Position numbers and translations under genes: made by a program. Positions 40,747 to 49,139 of a DNA stretch of 64,000 nucleotides are shown piece after piece. The notes under the pieces were generated by a model. The model saw only the letters and a program-made list of their open reading frames with translations, ran no database searches and was not told the DNA's origin. Each line of letters starts with the position of its first letter. Within the stretch, counting starts at the first letter, position 1. Source of the stretch: Arcicella rosea (GTDB lineage Bacteria; Bacteroidota; Bacteroidia; Cytophagales; Spirosomataceae); the NCBI RefSeq assembly GCF_014204325.1, contig NZ_JACHKT010000002.1:1-64000 (forward strand), given 5' to 3'.

Positions 40747-41724
40747 TTATCTCGGCACTTCTATTTTTTGTAAAATCTGAGCAATTACATCTTCTGGCGT
40801 TGAGCCTTCCATTTCTTTTTCTGGTGTCAGAATTATTCTATGACGAAGTACTGATGGCGTAAGTTCTTGTACATCCTGTGGCGTTACAAAATCTCTCCCA
40901 CGAATCGCTGCTAAAGCTTTTGAAGCATTCAACAAAGCCACGGATGCTCTTGGCGAAGCACCTAAATAAATGAATTTTGAATTACGTGTTTCATGAATAA
41001 TCTTGGCGATGTACTCCAAAATCTTAATATCAACAATCGACTGGCGTACTTTTTCTCTTAAAGTACTGAGTTGTAAAGGTGTCAAAATTCTGTTTACTAA
41101 TTCAACTGGATTACTTGATTCAGCACTAGAACGCCCGTGATTTCCTTGAAGAATTTGTACTTCTTCCTGATAAGATGGATACTTAATGATGATTTTAAAA
41201 AGAAAGCGGTCGAGTTGGGCTTCTGGCAAACGATATGTTCCTTCTTGTTCAATCGGGTTTTGGGTTGCCATTACCAAAAATGGGAATGACATCGGATAAG
41301 TAGTTCCAGAATTGGTGATTTGTCGTTCTTCCATTACTTCAAACAATGCGGCTTGCGTTTTGGCTGGAGAGCGATTTATTTCATCAATCAAGACAATATT
41401 TGAAAAAATTGGGCCTTTTTTGAAGTCAAATTCTGCTGTTTTAGGATTAAAAATGGCTGTTCCCAACACATCAGAAGGCATCATATCAGGTGTAAATTGA
41501 ATACGACTAAAATCCGTAGAAATGGTTTTTGCCAACAATTTTGCCGTAAGTGTTTTAGCTACGCCTGGAACTCCTTCTAACAAAACATGACCATCTGCAA
41601 AAATGGCAGTAAGTAATAAATCAATTGTATTTTGCTGACCAATGATGATTTTTCCGATTTCTGCTCGGATATTTGCTACAGCTTCTTGTAAATCGCTTAG
41701 GTCTATTCTTGATTCAAATTCCAT
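40747..41724 (-). CDS. MoxR-family AAA+ ATPase
   Basis: A 325-aa MoxR chaperone-like ATPase with Walker A EGVPGVAKTLTAK (about 54-66), Walker B VLIDEINRSPAKTQAAL, sensor 1 VMATQNPIEQEGTYRLPEAQLDRF, and a C-terminal lid domain (YLGASPRASVALLNASKALA). MoxR ATPases work with membrane/VWA-type partners on assembly or envelope-stress tasks. The gene heads the downstream end of the cluster SpoIIM, membrane protein, DUF4129, hypothetical, DUF4350, MoxR. The usual partner DUF58 gene is missing after it: the next gene is the TonB receptor. Confidence 0.94.
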   Translation of the reverse strand: MEFESRIDLSDLQEAVANIRAEIGKIIIGQQNTIDLLLTAIFADGHVLLEGVPGVAKTLTAKLLAKTISTDFSRIQFTPDMMPSDVLGTAIFNPKTAEFDFKKGPIFSNIVLIDEINRSPAKTQAALFEVMEERQITNSGTTYPMSFPFLVMATQNPIEQEGTYRLPEAQLDRFLFKIIIKYPSYQEEVQILQGNHGRSSAESSNPVELVNRILTPLQLSTLREKVRQSIVDIKILEYIAKIIHETRNSKFIYLGASPRASVALLNASKALAAIRGRDFVTPQDVQELTPSVLRHRIILTPEKEMEGSTPEDVIAQILQKIEVPR

Positions 41725-41880
41725 TGTTTCTCAATTGTGTATTATGTGTATTATTTGTAATATTTTGAAAATCCTTTTTAAATGTTCAAATACAATGACT
41801 TATTTGAATCTATAAAATATTCGACGTTATTGTGTGATTTAAAGGATGATATATCACTATTTTAAACCCTAGTGCTAGAC

Positions 41881-41926
41881 AGCTCACAATTCATCACTCA
41901 TAATTCACAACTCATAATTCTTAATC
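41881..41926. repeat. heptamer-phased repeat (DUF4350-moxR spacer)
   Basis: TCACAAT, TCATCAC, TCATAAT, TCACAAC, TCATAAT, TCTTAAT in exact 7-nt register, ending next to the DUF4350 stop codon. The remaining spacer holds no gene. Confidence 0.65.
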
Positions 41927-43181
41927 AGGTCTTTTGATAAAAATCTTCAATGTATTTATTCAATTTGATTAAGTCTTTTTCTGTTACTTTTTCACTGGCT
42001 TGGATATTTTCAACATAATCAAAAAGTTCGTTAATTTCAGCGATAGTTAAATTAGTTTTTCTACTTAAATCATCTCTAAACTCTTGGTCGATTACGGTTG
42101 TTTTTAGGTGGAATTTGTTCCTGATATACGCCAACAAGTAGGTAATTTTCTTTACTGAAATAGCTTGATGGTCTTTCTGATTATAATACAAAGCACCAAT
42201 TGTTTCTACGAAAGCTAATGAAGTATTTTGTGGTGTTTCGATGATTGGAATAATTCTTTGTTTCCGTTTTCCTTCAAAAATCAAGTAAATAAATAGCGAT
42301 GCTAAAGTAATAAAATAAGCACATTTCAAAGCTGGCTGACTTACAATAAACTTGAAGGGAGAAGTATCAATATCGTCGTCTTCACCTTTTGCATTTTTAG
42401 CTTTCAAAATACTTCTGTCCTTTTTTCCAAAGCCAACGATGCTTACATATTCATCCCAAAAAACTTGGTTTTCGGGTAAGTATGAAAGTGCCTTGAACGC
42501 ATAATCTGCATTATTATCTTTCACCAAATAAAAGTTTGAAAAAGCTTTAGGAGTTGTACTCAAGTAAAAAGAACCTTTGCCAAAATTTATTTTGATAAAA
42601 TTGGGTTTACCATCGTAGTTTTTGCCCAAAATTTCAGCATTCGTTTTGATAATTACTTTCTTCAAACTATCCTTTGGTAAATCAAGTGAAAAGTAACTTC
42701 CTATTGATTGATGATGATAAAGATAAGGCTTATTGGGCTTGAGGGCTGGATTTTCTAAACTGATATTAACAGAATCTTTGGTGAATTTCCGAAGATAAGC
42801 CGTTTCAAAATGTAGTGTATCGTTTAGTCCGTAAAAATCTTCGGCAGCGATAAAAGCATTATTTCCAGCACCGACATACGCTAACAACTTTTTGAGGTTG
42901 ATGGAATCTGCCCTGAAGTACTGATAAACATAGATATAATTACTCTTTCGGTTTTTCCAAGCTGCTTTTTTGTGGTAAATCGGTACTTTACTATCTGATA
43001 TTTGCTGATTTCTAAATACTTGTGGAAGCAGTTTATACAATAGTTCGCAACCATAAGGAATTTTGTCCTTACTTGAATAAGTCTGAGTCCAATCGATGGG
43101 TTTTGGTTTGTAGATTTCTACCAAAACGAAGCCAAGAACGGTTGAAAAAAGGATTAGAAGATACAAACGGTGTTTTTTCAT
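41925..43181 (-). CDS. DUF4350 domain-containing membrane protein
   Basis: An N-terminal signal-anchor (about residues 4-22, RLYLLILFSTVLGFVLVEIY) is followed by a DUF4350 domain (PIDWTQTYSSKDKIPYGCELLYKLLP, typical of the family's glutamine-amidotransferase-like fold) and a second membrane helix around residues 273-292 (LKCAYFITLASLFIYLIFEGK), leaving a cytoplasmic C-terminal helical part. It is part of the MoxR cluster and overlaps nothing; the gap to the next gene upstream (43184) is 2 nt, so they are translationally coupled. Function is unknown, probably partner of the MoxR/DUF4129 set. Confidence 0.88.
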   Translation of the reverse strand: MKKHRLYLLILFSTVLGFVLVEIYKPKPIDWTQTYSSKDKIPYGCELLYKLLPQVFRNQQISDSKVPIYHKKAAWKNRKSNYIYVYQYFRADSINLKKLLAYVGAGNNAFIAAEDFYGLNDTLHFETAYLRKFTKDSVNISLENPALKPNKPYLYHHQSIGSYFSLDLPKDSLKKVIIKTNAEILGKNYDGKPNFIKINFGKGSFYLSTTPKAFSNFYLVKDNNADYAFKALSYLPENQVFWDEYVSIVGFGKKDRSILKAKNAKGEDDDIDTSPFKFIVSQPALKCAYFITLASLFIYLIFEGKRKQRIIPIIETPQNTSLAFVETIGALYYNQKDHQAISVKKITYLLAYIRNKFHLKTTVIDQEFRDDLSRKTNLTIAEINELFDYVENIQASEKVTEKDLIKLNKYIEDFYQKT

Positions 43182-43183
43182 GC

Positions 43184-43741
43184 TTACTCTTCTGAATCGC
43201 TACCATCATCGGTGATGGTTGTTAGGCTAATGATTTTATCGTTTTGAACAGTAATTTCAAGAAAAGAATCACTTGTTCCGAATCTTATACTTATGGTTGT
43301 AATCCAATCTTCAACAGAGTTATCCACATCACGAACTTTATATGATTTTGGAAAACGCTTTTTTACTTTCGCCATCGCATCGCCAACTTTTAAATCTAAA
43401 TTATCGATTTTAAACTTTGGAGTTTTCAAATCAAAACCACTTACGGTTTCATCCATCACAAAGAAAGTATCTTTTCCATAGAAGTACATTTCGAAATGAT
43501 TTGATAGCTGCGCATCTTGGGTTTCCTCTTTTGTTACTGAATCTGGCGAACCTAATTTGTCTAAAATTACACCATAATTACTCGCTAATTTAATGCCTGA
43601 AACACTCATTGTGTAATAGTCGAGTGTATCATAATCATCGCCTTCATCGTGAATATTATTAGTTTTTGAAGAAGGTTTGAAGGATGAAAATGCAATAAAT
43701 ACTAACATTGAAAAGAAAGTAACTGAACCTAGATATTTCAT
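43184..43741 (-). CDS. signal-anchored hypothetical protein (185 aa) in the MoxR cluster
   Basis: No known family. An N-terminal hydrophobic segment (about residues 5-20) precedes an acidic stretch (DEGDDYDTLDYY), then a globular domain with GVILDKLGSPDSVTKEE and KVKKRFPKSYKV, loosely like BamE/OmlA-type small periplasmic folds (one-line resemblance only). It ends DDGSDSEE. It is tightly packed: 2 nt from DUF4350 and 32 nt from the DUF4129 gene, so it probably belongs to the same operon. Confidence 0.78.
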   Translation of the reverse strand: MKYLGSVTFFSMLVFIAFSSFKPSSKTNNIHDEGDDYDTLDYYTMSVSGIKLASNYGVILDKLGSPDSVTKEETQDAQLSNHFEMYFYGKDTFFVMDETVSGFDLKTPKFKIDNLDLKVGDAMAKVKKRFPKSYKVRDVDNSVEDWITTISIRFGTSDSFLEITVQNDKIISLTTITDDGSDSEE

Positions 43742-43773
43742 ATTTTGATGTACGATTTAGATTATGAATCGTA

Positions 43774-44484
43774 TTAATTAATTTGATTACTGAATGTTAA
43801 AAATGAATCACGGATTTCGATAAAATGTGCTTCATCAATCGGGAAATCACCATACCAAGTATATTCAAATTGGCGTGTTACTTGGTTGAAACTGGTATTA
43901 AGTTTTGATGATTGTAATTCATAAACGTAAGACTGATTGGTTTTATTGATTTGCCAATGAATCAGACCTGCATCGTTCAATTCTTTCAATGCTTTTAAAT
44001 AATATAACCTTACGGCTAGACGATAATTTTTTTGAAGTACGGCTTCTGCGATGGCATCGTTAAAATCTATTTGATGAATATTTTCTTGAATGGTTTGATA
44101 AGGAATATTGTACTTAGATTTCTTCTTGAAAAGTCCATCGAAATCAACACCCATCAATTTCAAAATAATAAAAACAATGACGACCGCTACAAAAAAGTAA
44201 GCAAAGGTTTTCCACATATCTGGGTTACCAACGCCTGAAAATCTTTCTGAAAACCAATCAAAAAGTTCACGAAGAAAACGTCTCCACCAAGTATCTACGT
44301 AATTTACTTGTTCTGTTCCGTATTGATAATCTTTCAGTTTTTTGAAAGTACTCATCTGACTTTCGCTTGGTTTTCTGACAATTACTTTTGTCGAATCTGC
44401 CAAAGTATCTGTACCAAGCAAAGCGGTAAGTAATATTAAATTTATAGAAGTGAGATAATACAATCTAATATTCTTCATCTTCAT
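43774..44484 (-). CDS. DUF4129 domain-containing membrane protein
   Basis: I start at the ATG at 44484 (MKMKNIRLYYL); the ATG two codons later (44478) is equally plausible, and the longer in-frame start lies deeper in the upstream gene. The protein has an N-terminal signal-anchor, a membrane helix near residues 94-114 (FAYFFVAVVIVFIILKL) and a C-terminal DUF4129 domain (INFNDAIAEAVLQKNYRLAVRLYYLKALKEL, then the TNQSYVYEL and FEYTWYGDFPIDEAHF motifs). DUF4129 is associated with transglutaminase-like and MoxR clusters. Its start overlaps the end of the upstream gene by about 20 nt, indicating translational coupling. Confidence 0.87.
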   Translation of the reverse strand: MKMKNIRLYYLTSINLILLTALLGTDTLADSTKVIVRKPSESQMSTFKKLKDYQYGTEQVNYVDTWWRRFLRELFDWFSERFSGVGNPDMWKTFAYFFVAVVIVFIILKLMGVDFDGLFKKKSKYNIPYQTIQENIHQIDFNDAIAEAVLQKNYRLAVRLYYLKALKELNDAGLIHWQINKTNQSYVYELQSSKLNTSFNQVTRQFEYTWYGDFPIDEAHFIEIRDSFLTFSNQIN

Positions 44485-45475
44485 TTTCAAATGTTTTCTT
44501 CTGACCAATGTCTGAAATTTGAGATTTTAAAGAGTTTCCATCTCTTCTTTCTACCAAATTAAAGTATTGAAAACTTAATGCCACATAAGTTAATGAGGAA
44601 ATTAATACACGCCCGATGGTAGCAAAAATCGTTGAAATAATAATAGGAAGATTTCCTGTACCGCCAGCACCTACTTTAAAAATTTTCAGAAAAGTAATAA
44701 TGATAGATGGTGCTGAAAAAATCAAAGAAAGAAAGTAATTGATAATGGCAAAAATTACCATCAAACCAAAAGTTGACCACCATTTTTGCTGAATCAAATG
44801 ATTGGCTCTGCCGAAAGCTTCCCAAGTGCCAAGTCCTTCAAAAGCTACAATCGGAGTATTTAAAATAAAAATAACTCCTAAATATAAAATCGTTACAAAA
44901 CAGAGCATTCCCGTCAAGAAAATGGACAAATTTGCCCCAACACCAGAACCCGCACCAGAACTAATTAAACTTATAAAGAGAACAAAAGCTAAAACAATAA
45001 TCAATAATGCAATGGTAACACTCAAAATACTGGCAAGAACTGGTAAAAATAAACCTTTTACTCGCTCCCAAACCATTGAAACAGTAATGTTTGTTGGCTC
45101 TTCCGATTCTTGATACTCAATGAAAAAAGCATAAACCGTAGCCGAAACCATAATTGTTGCTAGAAAGATAAATAGCAAGGCAAAAAAGTAATTTGCCGAT
45201 AATAAGTATGCCGTATTTTTACCAATAATTTCCCCGAAAATCTCAGCTGGATTTGTACCTTCTGGGCTTTGTCCTTGGGCAAGTCCTCCAACTTCCAAGG
45301 CAGCAATTTGTACCAAACCACTAAAAATACCGCCAATCAGTACCAATGGGCCAGTTAAGTACAGTAACGACAAACACAAAGGTTTAAAATTGGCAGTCAC
45401 AAAATTGAAAGTGACATTGATTTTATCACTGAAATCACGTTCTTGTTCAAAGACTATTTTTGATGAATTTTTCAT
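44465..45475 (-). CDS. polytopic membrane protein of the MoxR cluster (336 aa)
   Basis: About six to seven membrane helices are visible: LCLSLLYLTGPLVLIGGIFSG, YFFALLFIFLATIMVSATVYA, LPVLASILSVTIALLIIVLAFVLF, LSIFLTGMLCFVTILYLGVIF, TFGLMVIFAIINYFLSLIF and more. It recalls the DUF4013/glycerophosphoryl-diester-phosphodiesterase-membrane-domain type, but I cannot assign it firmly. Its start overlaps the SpoIIM stop (45447-45475) and its stop overlaps the DUF4129 start, so this is the middle of a coupled operon. The N terminus is cytosolic and charged (MKNSSKIVFEQERDFSDKIN). Confidence 0.8.
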   Translation of the reverse strand: MKNSSKIVFEQERDFSDKINVTFNFVTANFKPLCLSLLYLTGPLVLIGGIFSGLVQIAALEVGGLAQGQSPEGTNPAEIFGEIIGKNTAYLLSANYFFALLFIFLATIMVSATVYAFFIEYQESEEPTNITVSMVWERVKGLFLPVLASILSVTIALLIIVLAFVLFISLISSGAGSGVGANLSIFLTGMLCFVTILYLGVIFILNTPIVAFEGLGTWEAFGRANHLIQQKWWSTFGLMVIFAIINYFLSLIFSAPSIIITFLKIFKVGAGGTGNLPIIISTIFATIGRVLISSLTYVALSFQYFNLVERRDGNSLKSQISDIGQKKTFENEDEEY

Positions 45476-46415
45476 TAGAAAAACGGTTTAATTGTATAGG
45501 ATAAACTACAAAATACCAGATGATAAACAGTGCCGATGGCAAAATAATCATCATACTTGGTATCAGAGAAAGATGTTTACGAGTAAGAAAACTTTCGATA
45601 AAACCAGCAGTAATAAACAAAGGAACTAAGCCAATGATAATCTTTAAGCCTTGTTTTGCTCCTTTTTTAAAAGATTCAAGTCGGGTAAAAGTTTTGGGAA
45701 ACAATAAGCTATTCCCCATTACCAAACCTGCACAACCTGCAATAACGATGGATGAAATTTCAAGTGTTCCATGAAGCCAAATTGTTAGCAAAGAAGTCTC
45801 TAAAAAACCATGTTGATAACAAAAGTATTGAAAAACACCCACCATGATTCCATTGAAAACTAAAAAATATCCAGTGCCGACCGAGAAAAAAATCCCCATG
45901 ACAAAGGTGATGAATGAAACCCTGATATTATTGATAGTAATAAGAAAAAACATAGAGATTTCATCCTGATTTCCATAAACTGCTAATGGGTCACCTTTTT
46001 CTACATTTTCTAAAGTCATTTCTACGTATTCATTTCCTAAAATTAAACGGGCAAATGAATCATCATAAGCTACTGAAACGGCACCAATCAAAGCCGAAAT
46101 TGTGAAAATGATGAATGAAAACAGTAACTGTTTCTGAGATTGATAAAACAAAAAAGGCAGTTCTATTTTCCAGAAAGTAAAAAACCGATTCGCTTTTTCA
46201 CGTTTATTCGCATAGATTTTACTAAAAAGACTTGATGTTAAACCATTCAAATACTTTGTAGTAGGGGAATCTGGATAGAAAGTACGAGCATAAGCAAGAT
46301 CGTCTGTCAATGCAATAAATCTTTCAGAAAGTATATCAGGATTCACATTGAGAGCGTCTTCCTCAAATTCCTGCCATTTGTCGAGGTTATGCTTTTTAAA
46401 TAGGGCTTCCCGCAT
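45447..46415 (-). CDS. SpoIIM-family (stage II sporulation protein M) membrane protein
   Basis: A 322-aa membrane protein with the SpoIIM pattern: a soluble N-terminal part (RWQEFEEDAL-like, WQEFEEDALNVN), then repeated helices (LLFSFIIFTISALIGAVSVA, FITFVMGIFFSVGTGYFLVFNGIMVG, LTIWLHGTLEISSIVIAGCAGLVMG with the conserved histidine/glutamate HGTLE). Despite its name the family is common in non-sporulating Bacteroidota, in the RDD/SpoIIM/DUF4129/MoxR cluster. It is the first gene of the minus-strand operon and is divergent from the RDD gene across a double palindrome. Confidence 0.9.
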   Translation of the reverse strand: MREALFKKHNLDKWQEFEEDALNVNPDILSERFIALTDDLAYARTFYPDSPTTKYLNGLTSSLFSKIYANKREKANRFFTFWKIELPFLFYQSQKQLLFSFIIFTISALIGAVSVAYDDSFARLILGNEYVEMTLENVEKGDPLAVYGNQDEISMFFLITINNIRVSFITFVMGIFFSVGTGYFLVFNGIMVGVFQYFCYQHGFLETSLLTIWLHGTLEISSIVIAGCAGLVMGNSLLFPKTFTRLESFKKGAKQGLKIIIGLVPLFITAGFIESFLTRKHLSLIPSMMIILPSALFIIWYFVVYPIQLNRFSNEKFIKNSL

Positions 46416-46468
46416 GAAAGTAAATTAGGGCTTATAAATAAAATTTGTTTGAAATGCTTCTCTCTGCT

Positions 46469-46502
46469 AACTTTCGGAAAGTTACAAAACTTTCTGAAAG
46501 TT
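46469..46502. promoter_or_regulatory. two tandem 15-bp palindromes between SpoIIM and RDD genes
   Basis: AACTTTCGGAAAGTT at 46469-46483 and AACTTTCTGAAAGTT at 46488-46502 are perfect dyads (odd centre) with centres 19 nt apart. They lie in the only divergent promoter region of the cluster, so one dimeric regulator may control both directions. Confidence 0.6.
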
Positions 46503-46586
46503 GCCACACTACTAGCTTTTTTGCATCAAAAACTTTTCTTAGTTTTAGGTAAATTAATACACATTCTCAGCCTTAAAAAATTAACA

Positions 46587-47312
46587 ATGAATAAAATACG
46601 CATTCAAACCACACAAAATGTTGCTTTAGACTTTACACCTGCAAGTGTTGGCGACCGTATCTTAGCTCATATTATCGACTGGGTTATTTTCATCGCTTGG
46701 GGTACTTTGTGTTCAATCTCTTTTTCTGGGCTATTTGCTTCTTTTGAGGATAATACTTTCGTCGTAATCATTTTTATTACTTTTATCGTTTTACCCATCA
46801 TGTGTTATGATTTACTTTTTGAAGTATTCATGAATGGACAAAGTATTGGTAAAAGAGCGATGAATATCAGGGTAATTAATCTTGATGGAACACAACCCAC
46901 GCTGGGTGCTTATTTGATGCGTTGGCTTTTTAGACTAGCCGATACCATGATTTTTGGCTCAGTTGTGGCATTGGTTGTCGCTTCTGTAAATGGTAAAGGG
47001 CAAAGAATTGGTGATATTGCCGCAGGTACTGCCGTTGTGAAAATCAAGCCATTAGTAAGTTTAGAACAGCTTCGTCAAGAAAGTATTGCTGAAAATTATC
47101 AAGTAGTGTTTCCAGAAGTAAGTATTTTATCTGACCAAGATATTATTACTTTGAGAGCCGTTTTGAAAAAGGGAGAACACAATCACCAATTGATTGAAGA
47201 AGCAACCGAAAAAGTAAAAGAAGTAATGGGCATTAATACTGATTTGAACGATACCGATTTCTTGAAACAAGTATTAAAAGATCACACTTATTTAACCACT
47301 ATTGAGGGATAG
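46587..47312 (+). CDS. RDD-family membrane protein
   Basis: The ATG at 46587 (MNKIRIQTTQNVALDF) is chosen; the upstream in-frame TTG start would translate the palindromic operator region. The RDD domain (about residues 12-150) has VGDRILAHIIDW (the R-D-D positions), several membrane helices, FMNGQSIGKRAMNIRVI and QRIGDIAAGTAVVKIK. RDD proteins are small membrane proteins of unclear transport or stress function. The C-terminal 80 residues are cytoplasmic and helical. Its 3' end overlaps the convergent AraC gene by 14 nt. Confidence 0.9.
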   Translation: MNKIRIQTTQNVALDFTPASVGDRILAHIIDWVIFIAWGTLCSISFSGLFASFEDNTFVVIIFITFIVLPIMCYDLLFEVFMNGQSIGKRAMNIRVINLDGTQPTLGAYLMRWLFRLADTMIFGSVVALVVASVNGKGQRIGDIAAGTAVVKIKPLVSLEQLRQESIAENYQVVFPEVSILSDQDIITLRAVLKKGEHNHQLIEEATEKVKEVMGINTDLNDTDFLKQVLKDHTYLTTIEG

Positions 47313-48201
47313 CTTTTACCCATCTTTCACTTCTAATAAAAGCGGCTTTTGCCAAAAATACTTTTCTATAACCAAGTGGGCTTTGTCCAGTTACTTGTTT
47401 GAACTGCTTGTTGAAATGCGAAATATTACCAAAACCACTTTCAAAACAAACTTCGGCTACTTGTTTTTCAGAATTAGCCAATAAATTACAAGCGTGTTTG
47501 ATGCGATATTCGGTTACTAAATCTAGGAAGGTTTTCTTGGTGATTTTTTTGAAGTATCTACAAAAAGCCGTTTCTGTCATACTTGCTAAATGGGCGGCGG
47601 TTTCTAAATGGAGTTCTTGCGTGTAATTTTCGATGACGTAAGCGTAAATTTTATTGATTCTATCTAAATCCACAGCCGACATTTCGAATTGCTTTGGTTC
47701 GCTTTCAATCAATTTCAAATCATTAGAAATGGCAATTGTATTCAATAAATCTAGCAAACCAAGCATTCGTTGAAAAGGAGGAACATTCAAAAGAAAAACC
47801 ATTTCCTTGGCAATTCTATCTCTGGTTTTTCCTGTGATTTGTAATCCTTGTTTAGCTTTTTCAAGAAGTATTCTTATGGGTTCTGTTTCTTGATTTTTAA
47901 AAAACATTTCGCCCCAAACTTCTTCTTTAAATTGTACAACGATAGCCTGTGAAGAATCTTCTGGGCCGATTCCATCGTTTTTCCAGCAATGAGGAATGTT
48001 TGGTCCTAACAAAACCAAATCACCTGTCTGAAAATCAGCCACGTTAGTTCCTACAAAACGTTTTCCCTCACTTTTTACAATTAAAGTAAGTTCAAATTCT
48101 GGATGAAAATGAAAAGGAGCATCGAAATAAGAATAACTTAATTGTTTGAAGAAAATTGAGCTATTCGATGAATCACCCAATTGTTCAAAAGAAGCTTTCA
48201 T
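47299..48201 (-). CDS. AraC-family transcriptional regulator
   Basis: 300 aa with an N-terminal cupin sensor domain (about 20-110: HFHPEFELTLIVKSEGKRFVGT, GDLVLLGPNIPHCW) and a C-terminal AraC double helix-turn-helix (about 195-290: LHLETAAHLASMTETAFCRYFKK and VCFESGFGNISHFNKQFKQVTGQSPLGYRK). Such proteins usually activate sugar or carbon-catabolic genes in response to a small ligand. No obvious target operon is adjacent: the convergent RDD gene overlaps its end, and small hypotheticals lie upstream. Ligand unknown. Confidence 0.93.
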   Translation of the reverse strand: MKASFEQLGDSSNSSIFFKQLSYSYFDAPFHFHPEFELTLIVKSEGKRFVGTNVADFQTGDLVLLGPNIPHCWKNDGIGPEDSSQAIVVQFKEEVWGEMFFKNQETEPIRILLEKAKQGLQITGKTRDRIAKEMVFLLNVPPFQRMLGLLDLLNTIAISNDLKLIESEPKQFEMSAVDLDRINKIYAYVIENYTQELHLETAAHLASMTETAFCRYFKKITKKTFLDLVTEYRIKHACNLLANSEKQVAEVCFESGFGNISHFNKQFKQVTGQSPLGYRKVFLAKAAFIRSERWVKAIPQ

Positions 48202-48302
48202 TTATTGTAATTTTATCGAATTGATTGAAAACCAAAGTTTTAGGGTAAAAATGCACATATTTTACTAAAAAACCATAAAAAATCAATCAAATTGAAAAAT
48301 GA

Positions 48303-48497
48303 TTAATGCTTCGGACAGCCACAATCTTTTTTCTTGAAGATTCCCCAAAGAAAGCCTTTTTTACGACGACGCTTCACTTTCAAGCTCGAATGTGATTGAC
48401 TTTCTGCAATAGTTGTTTTGGCAGTACTTGAAGTAAATGCTTCACTTTCAACTTGTACACAAGAAAAAAGAACGGTAATAAGAATTAATTTTTTCAT
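48303..48497 (-). CDS. small secreted Cys-tailed protein (64 aa)
   Basis: From the ATG at 48497 (MKKLILITVLFSCVQVESEA) this is a signal-peptide protein, possibly a lipoprotein because of the LFSC box. The mature part has a Ser-rich linker, a basic patch (KVKRRRKKGFLWG) and the tail FKKKDCGCPKH with a CxC pair. Small proteins with this basic-plus-DCGCPKH end occur in Cytophagales; I know no function. A CxC-His tail could bind metal, which is only inference. Confidence 0.65.
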   Translation of the reverse strand: MKKLILITVLFSCVQVESEAFTSSTAKTTIAESQSHSSLKVKRRRKKGFLWGIFKKKDCGCPKH

Positions 48498-48572
48498 CAT
48501 TGACAATACTTTAATGATTTTTAACACAATGCTATTTCAACGAAAAAATAGCAAAATCGGTATCACAACAGT

Positions 48573-49019
48573 TCAAAACTTACGAATTAACACAACAGCG
48601 ATGATTAATAAAATGGCTCCAAAAATTTTCCCAATCGAAATAGGTTTTACGGGTAAATCAAATAAACCAAAATGATCTAAAGCCATAGAAATGACCATTT
48701 GTCCCGCTACAATTAAGCCAAAAGTAAATGCTACGCCCAATCTTGGAATCAAAATTACCACTGTACTTACATAAAAAGCACCCAAAATTCCTGCAAACCA
48801 AACATACCAAGGTGCATTTTGTGCATAAGTGATTTGTTTGAGAGGTACTTTTGTGATGATAGCATAAACGCCTAAAGCAATTAAACCTGTCAAGAATGAT
48901 AAAAAAGCCGCTAAAATTGGGTTTTCAACAATTTTAGTCATTTTTCCATTCAAACCAGCTTGTATCGGAAAAACCACTCCACAAATAAAAGCCAAAAACA
49001 TAAAGAAGTATTGCATCAT
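48573..49019 (-). CDS. DMT-superfamily transporter (DUF606/YdcZ type)
   Basis: 148 aa with five predicted membrane helices (FFMFLAFICGVVFPIQAGLNG, LAAFLSFLTGLIALGVYAII, WYVWFAGILGAFYVSTVVILI, GVAFTFGLIVAGQMVISMALDHFGLF, ISIGKIFGAILLIIAVVLI). The GLFDLPV..P and LNGKMTK motifs match the short half-size DMT members formerly called DUF606. Such halves often dimerise to make the exporter. Substrate unknown. It lies upstream of the small secreted protein on the same strand with a 75-nt gap. Confidence 0.88.
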   Translation of the reverse strand: MMQYFFMFLAFICGVVFPIQAGLNGKMTKIVENPILAAFLSFLTGLIALGVYAIITKVPLKQITYAQNAPWYVWFAGILGAFYVSTVVILIPRLGVAFTFGLIVAGQMVISMALDHFGLFDLPVKPISIGKIFGAILLIIAVVLIRKF

Positions 49020-49139
49020 GAAATTTAATAAAAATAATTCATTGAGTTCGTTTTTTACAAAATCATATTTAAAGTTTGATAGTTCATTATTGTTGTCTTT
49101 CTGATGAACAATCCCTATTTTTAGACAAAAACCGTTTAT

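Noticed and set aside
46449-46586. N-terminal extension of the RDD gene from a TTG at 46449
   Set aside because: It would translate the double palindrome region, adds a non-conserved hydrophobic leader and bypasses the good ATG at 46587.
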